A stretch of DNA of 64,000 bases from Epiperipatus broadwayi (taxonomy: Eukaryota > Onychophora > Udeonychophora > Euonychophora > Peripatidae), in the NCBI GenBank assembly GCA_028023455.1, contig JAQFVV010000283.1, forward strand, positions 887,501 through 951,500. The letters run 5' to 3'. Position numbers and translations under genes: made by a program. The notes beneath the pieces were generated by a model. That model was given only the letters and a program-made list of their open reading frames with translations. It had not been told where the DNA came from and ran no database searches. How positions within the stretch are numbered: position 1 is the stretch's first letter; each line of letters starts with the position of its first letter. Shown piece after piece: positions 60,700 through 64,000 of the stretch.

Positions 60700-61464
60700 G
60701 CTTATTGTTCTAGGTATTATTTCCGCCATTATTAATCTTGTGTGTGTGTGAATTAATTAGCACTGTTTTGCGCCCTCCTCCCAATTCAAAACAAGCAATC
60801 AATAAAATAACACATATATGACCTCAGTTTGATTTACAAGTGTCACATTTCCAGCTTTTACACCTTTGAGACCACCCATTTTAGATCAAATACATGACAT
60901 ATTATAATTAATTAGACTAGAGATTATTTTTATCATCATTCACACAGATATTTATCATTTTCAGATGTCTTTATTCATATGTTTCAAGAATATGCGATGG
61001 AATTGTAGTTTTAAGTATATTTAAAATAATTAATATACATTTATAAGTAGTTTTTTTCTTTTCAAATTAAATTTTTTGAAGCAGCATTTAGTGTGCGTTG
61101 TAAAAATATAAACGCACGCACCACACATACTATTTTCATTTTAATGTACTGCTATTTTATTTTAGAAATATAAAGATACAGTGAAAAGCTCAATATTTAA
61201 TTACTTCCTGACAGTAAAAATTATCGTTAAAAACAAAACAATACTTCGTAAATGTAATTTGTGGCTTTCTTTCTCTCAAATTAGGTAAACACCGTTTTCA
61301 GAAAACAATTATTTATAACGTTCGTCTGGGGTTATTTTTATTTATTAAAAATCTAACGCAATCCGGCTGCATCAAATTCACTTCGATTAAATTAAATAAA
61401 AATTTACAATTTTTTTTGTATAGTTTCTATAACATTAATTTCACACATTCTTATATTAGAATAT
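60700..61464. other. AT-rich DNA, nothing assigned
   Basis: No gene, RNA or repeat boundary is supported. Confidence 0.4.
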
Positions 61465-62160
61465 ATAGAGGATTTGAACTCAGACTTTCAAGCACTCTTC
61501 AACTATCCATACTATCTTGTGCTACTGATACACATAACCACATACATGTAGGAAAGATAAATAATCACCAATATACATATTTCATGCTAGACTAGCACTC
61601 ATCAGTTTGTCCAGATTATCATCTGCCACACACACACATATATATAATCAGTGCTCAGTTTATATTAAGATAGCAAATCTTCATACTTTAATGGATAGGC
61701 TTCAATCCACTCCAACTTCCAACTCTTCAGCCATTCATACCATTGAAAATCTGATGATGAAAAGCCCAAATCCCATGCTGATGCCAATATTATTGTCATG
61801 CCCATGTTGATCTCAAGTCATTCTCACCCCTCATGTATAGAACATTATCCATTTAAATACATAGGATGGGTGAGTCTTATACATAAGGGGTCAAAATGAC
61901 TTGAGGTCAACATGGGCATGGCAATAATATTGGCATCTGTATGGGATTTGGGCTTTCCATCATCAGCTTTTCAATGGTATGGATGGTTGAAGAGTTGGAG
62001 GTTGGATTGGAGTGAAGCCTGTCCATTAAAGTATGGAGATTTGCTATCTTAATATAAACTGTGCACTGACTATATATATGTGGTGTGTGTGTGTGTGTGT
62101 GGAGATGATAATCTGGACCAAATTAATGAGTGCTGGTTTAGTATGAAATACGTATATGGC
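61465..62160. mobile_element. Family B palindrome, about 700 bp, with the best-preserved family B ribozyme
   Basis: The left (minus-oriented) copy runs from the B box GGATTTGAACTC (61470) through the hammerhead (61560-61620) to TTGATCTCAAGTCATTCTCA. The right (plus-oriented) copy mirrors it from AATGACTTGAGGTCAACATG to the hammerhead remnant at 62107-62158 (ATTAATGA, GAAA), where it is truncated. Centre near 61865. The right arm contains a short GT tract (62077-62100). Confidence 0.8.
61560..61620 (-). ncRNA. Hammerhead ribozyme, family B, core intact (best copy)
   Basis: Minus strand, 5' to 3': outer stem I GATAATC, loop TGG, inner stem ACAAA, box CTGATGA (61599-61605), stem II GTGCTA, loop GTC, TAGCAT, box GAAA (61580-61583), stem III TAT/GTA, T, cleavage base A, inner TTGGT, outer GATTATT. 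Outer stem I pairs at all seven positions, inner at four of five, stem II at five plus one G-U. Every invariant core base is present. The predicted cleavage is after the A of the GTATA segment. This is a type I layout, with both ends in stem I, like animal and retrozyme hammerheads. Confidence 0.75.
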
Positions 62161-62241
62161 TGTGTAAACATTATTCCAATTAGAGCTACATTGAAAGATA
62201 CTGCTTAAAGGTAACTGGTATAATATAGATTATAATTTTCT

Positions 62242-62339
62242 ATTTTTTTTTTCATATGTCAAAGTGTTGCTGTGAAGTGAACCCAGGCCAGCTGCTTGGA
62301 AGGCAGCTATGCTAACCACTAGGCCATCAACACTTGACA
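62242..62339 (-). mobile_element. tRNA-Gly(UCC)-derived SINE
   Basis: Minus strand: leader TTGTCAAGTGTTG, A box TGGCCTAGTGG, anticodon arm GCTGC-CTTCCAA-GCAGC (anticodon TCC), B box GGGTTCACTTC, then CAACACTTTGACATATG and an A-run. Target-site duplication AATTTTCT at 62234-62241 and 62340-62347. Leader and tail share TTGTCAAG and TGACATATG with the class II-headed copies at 38642 and 46904, but the tRNA body is different. The leader GTCAAGTGTTG pairs with CAACACTTTGAC like an extended acceptor stem. Confidence 0.9.
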
Positions 62340-62739
62340 AATTTTCTGTTATTATCTGTAATTATTTTCAAAAATACAATTTGTACATACTATAATGTCC
62401 TCTATTCACAAAACATAAAACTAATATTTAAAACTATAATCATAATATACCTTCATTAAATATGAAAGTACACAAATTATTAACAATCAATAAAATAAGA
62501 TAAATTATAAATCCACATAATGTGAAATAATTATTGATATAAATGTTATACAAATGTAATATACATTCATAAATTAATGCTACATACTTTTTGGACAATT
62601 ATTTCAGTAAACCGAAAAGAAATACCTTACAAAATGAAAATATAAGAATAGTAGTGAATGATTTTTCATCTTTATTCAATTTAAATGTTGAAGATGGTAT
62701 TTATAGTAAGTGATAATTTTAGTTATGAGAAATTAATTA

Positions 62740-64000
62740 ATGTTAATAAGGAAACTTTAAATATTAATCAGATATCTATAGAGAATTCTTTCATCTCTTG
62801 CACAATTTAAAGACAAAAGAAATGGTGGGATAGATAACATACCCTCATTTATTTACAAAGGATGTGGACAATTATTGGCTCCTGCATCTCTGAAGTCTAA
62901 TACTTATCCTTCTTTATGGAAAGAAACAAAAGTGACACCAATACACAAGAGGGAGTCTAAAAGAAAGATTGAGAATTATAGACCTATATTCCTAGTTTGT
63001 ATTACAGCTAAAATCATTGATAAATGTCTTCTTAAACATTTATCTAATAATCTTTCCAAATGGCTACTTAATTATCAGCATAAATTTATACCAGGAAAGT
63101 TAATATAAATTTAATTACAATAAATGATAAAATAACACAAAATGTTGATCAGCAGACACAATTAGATGTTATATATGTGGATTTAAGAAAAATTTCTGAT
63201 AGAGTGAGTCATGGAGATTTGTCATTAAAGTTAGCTGCATATGGATTATCTAAAAATTTGATTAAACTTTTTAAATCTTATTCATTGAATAGACCTCATT
63301 ATATTTTCTTTAATAATGAATGGTCAAATTGTATTTATTCTATATATGGAGTGTGACAAGATAGGATATTACATTCTTATTTATTTGTAATAATTGCTTC
63401 AGATTTGCATTGTTTTGTGGATAGTAAGAATATTCTTTGTTATGTTGTTGATATTCAAATATTTAAAACAATTTATAGTTCATCACATCATTTAGAGTTG
63501 CAAGATATGTTAGAATGTCTACATAGGTGGTGTATTAAAAAAGGTATGATTATAAATACTAGCAAATTTAAAATTGTAACATTTACTAGAAAATCTGGAA
63601 AAGTTTATATAATTATGCATTAAATAATAAGCATATTTCCCGAGATATTAGTCATAAAGATTTGGGAATAATTTTCTCTGCTAATGTATTGTTTACAGAG
63701 TATGTTTCATATAGTGTGACAAAAGCACATAAAGTATTAGGTCCTATTTTGGGGATAAATAATAATATTGATTAAAGTACTATATTGATGTTATTTACAA
63801 TGTTAGTGATTCAAGTACTTCATTATGGAATTATATGGAATGTTGATACAATTTTGCATATTACTATGATTCAAAATGTTAACCATAAATTTCAAAAACG
63901 GATAATACTTAAAAAGAAATCAGGAAATTTAATAAGTTGTTTAATTATGGACTTGTTAGTGACATGTTAATATTGCTAGATTTTTGTAATAAATATTTCA
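62740..64000 (+). pseudogene. LINE reverse transcriptase relic (Jockey/R1-like), runs off the window
   Basis: Plus strand, in order: LWKETKVTPIHKRESKRKIE and NYRPIFLVCITAKIIDKCLL (fingers; 62875-63108), QTQLDVIYVDLRKISDRVSH (motif A, from about 63160; usual F-S-K-A-F-D), GV-stop-QDRILHSYLF (motif B, about 63350; usual GVPQGS-LGPLLF), CYVVDIQIF (motif C, about 63437; usual YADD), LHRWCIKKGMIINTSKFKIV then TFTRKSGKVY, and later the ILMLFTMLVIQVLHYGIIWN segment. Loss of the YADD aspartate pair and several stops make it inactive. The frame order and spacing are those of a complete polymerase domain, so the copy is long. Confidence 0.8.

Overview
The window looks like AT-rich, repeat-dense non-coding DNA from an animal nuclear genome, probably an invertebrate. 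The grounds are spliceosomal-style exon candidates, tRNA-derived SINEs, hAT and pogo-type DNA transposons, decayed non-LTR (LINE) reverse transcriptases and a Penelope-like element (PLE). A cephalopod or other lophotrochozoan would fit, but no host gene is recognised, so this is a guess. There are no bacterial-style operons. Almost every open frame is a transposon relic, a microsatellite or a shadow.

The most interesting content is a set of hammerhead ribozyme (HHR) motifs inside dispersed, often palindromic repeats. Three families are named here. Family B (8971-9917, 32031-32695, 60475-60690, 61465-62160) carries a canonical HHR: CTGATGA, stem II, GAAA, a self-complementary stem III, and a stem I with an internal loop. 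A tRNA-like A box and B box lie just downstream. At 32031-32695 two units stand head to tail with a period near 380 bp, as in retrozyme-type elements. Family A (11078, 29166, 31061, 34195, 35008, 48891, 53643) carries a second HHR with a GTC cleavage triplet and compensating changes in stem II. Family C (6215, 58960, 59870) is a degenerate relative of B. Hairpins at 8380 and 58419 hold a PLE-like CTGAAGA...GAAAC core.

Layout. 1-2540: possible minus-strand host exons and a LINE 3' end. 6200-6750: family C remnant and a four-phase tetranucleotide repeat. 8380-11420: hairpin, family B array, LINE endonuclease relic, family A foldback. 12780-15630: GC-richer DNA with the best candidate host exon (15458-15628). 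20750-23550: LINE pieces. 27195-30626: a PLE (reverse transcriptase, then GIY-YIG-like endonuclease) interrupted by a LINE 3' end and a 300 bp AAT tract, running directly into a 1.46 kb family A palindrome. 31000-36850: more ribozyme repeats and LINE tails. 38640-47010: two tRNA SINEs, a pogo-like MITE and a complete hAT element with target-site duplication. 47680-56000: LINE pieces, family A copies, two unidentified coding-like segments and an internally deleted hAT. 58400-62340: hairpins, families B and C, a third tRNA SINE. 62740-64000: a decayed LINE reverse transcriptase running off the end.

How it fits together (inference): the family A repeat starts where the PLE reading frame ends, so family A is probably the ribozyme-bearing terminal part of that PLE. 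Family B looks like a small non-autonomous RNA-mobilised unit, possibly transcribed by RNA polymerase III and cut into unit lengths by its own ribozyme.
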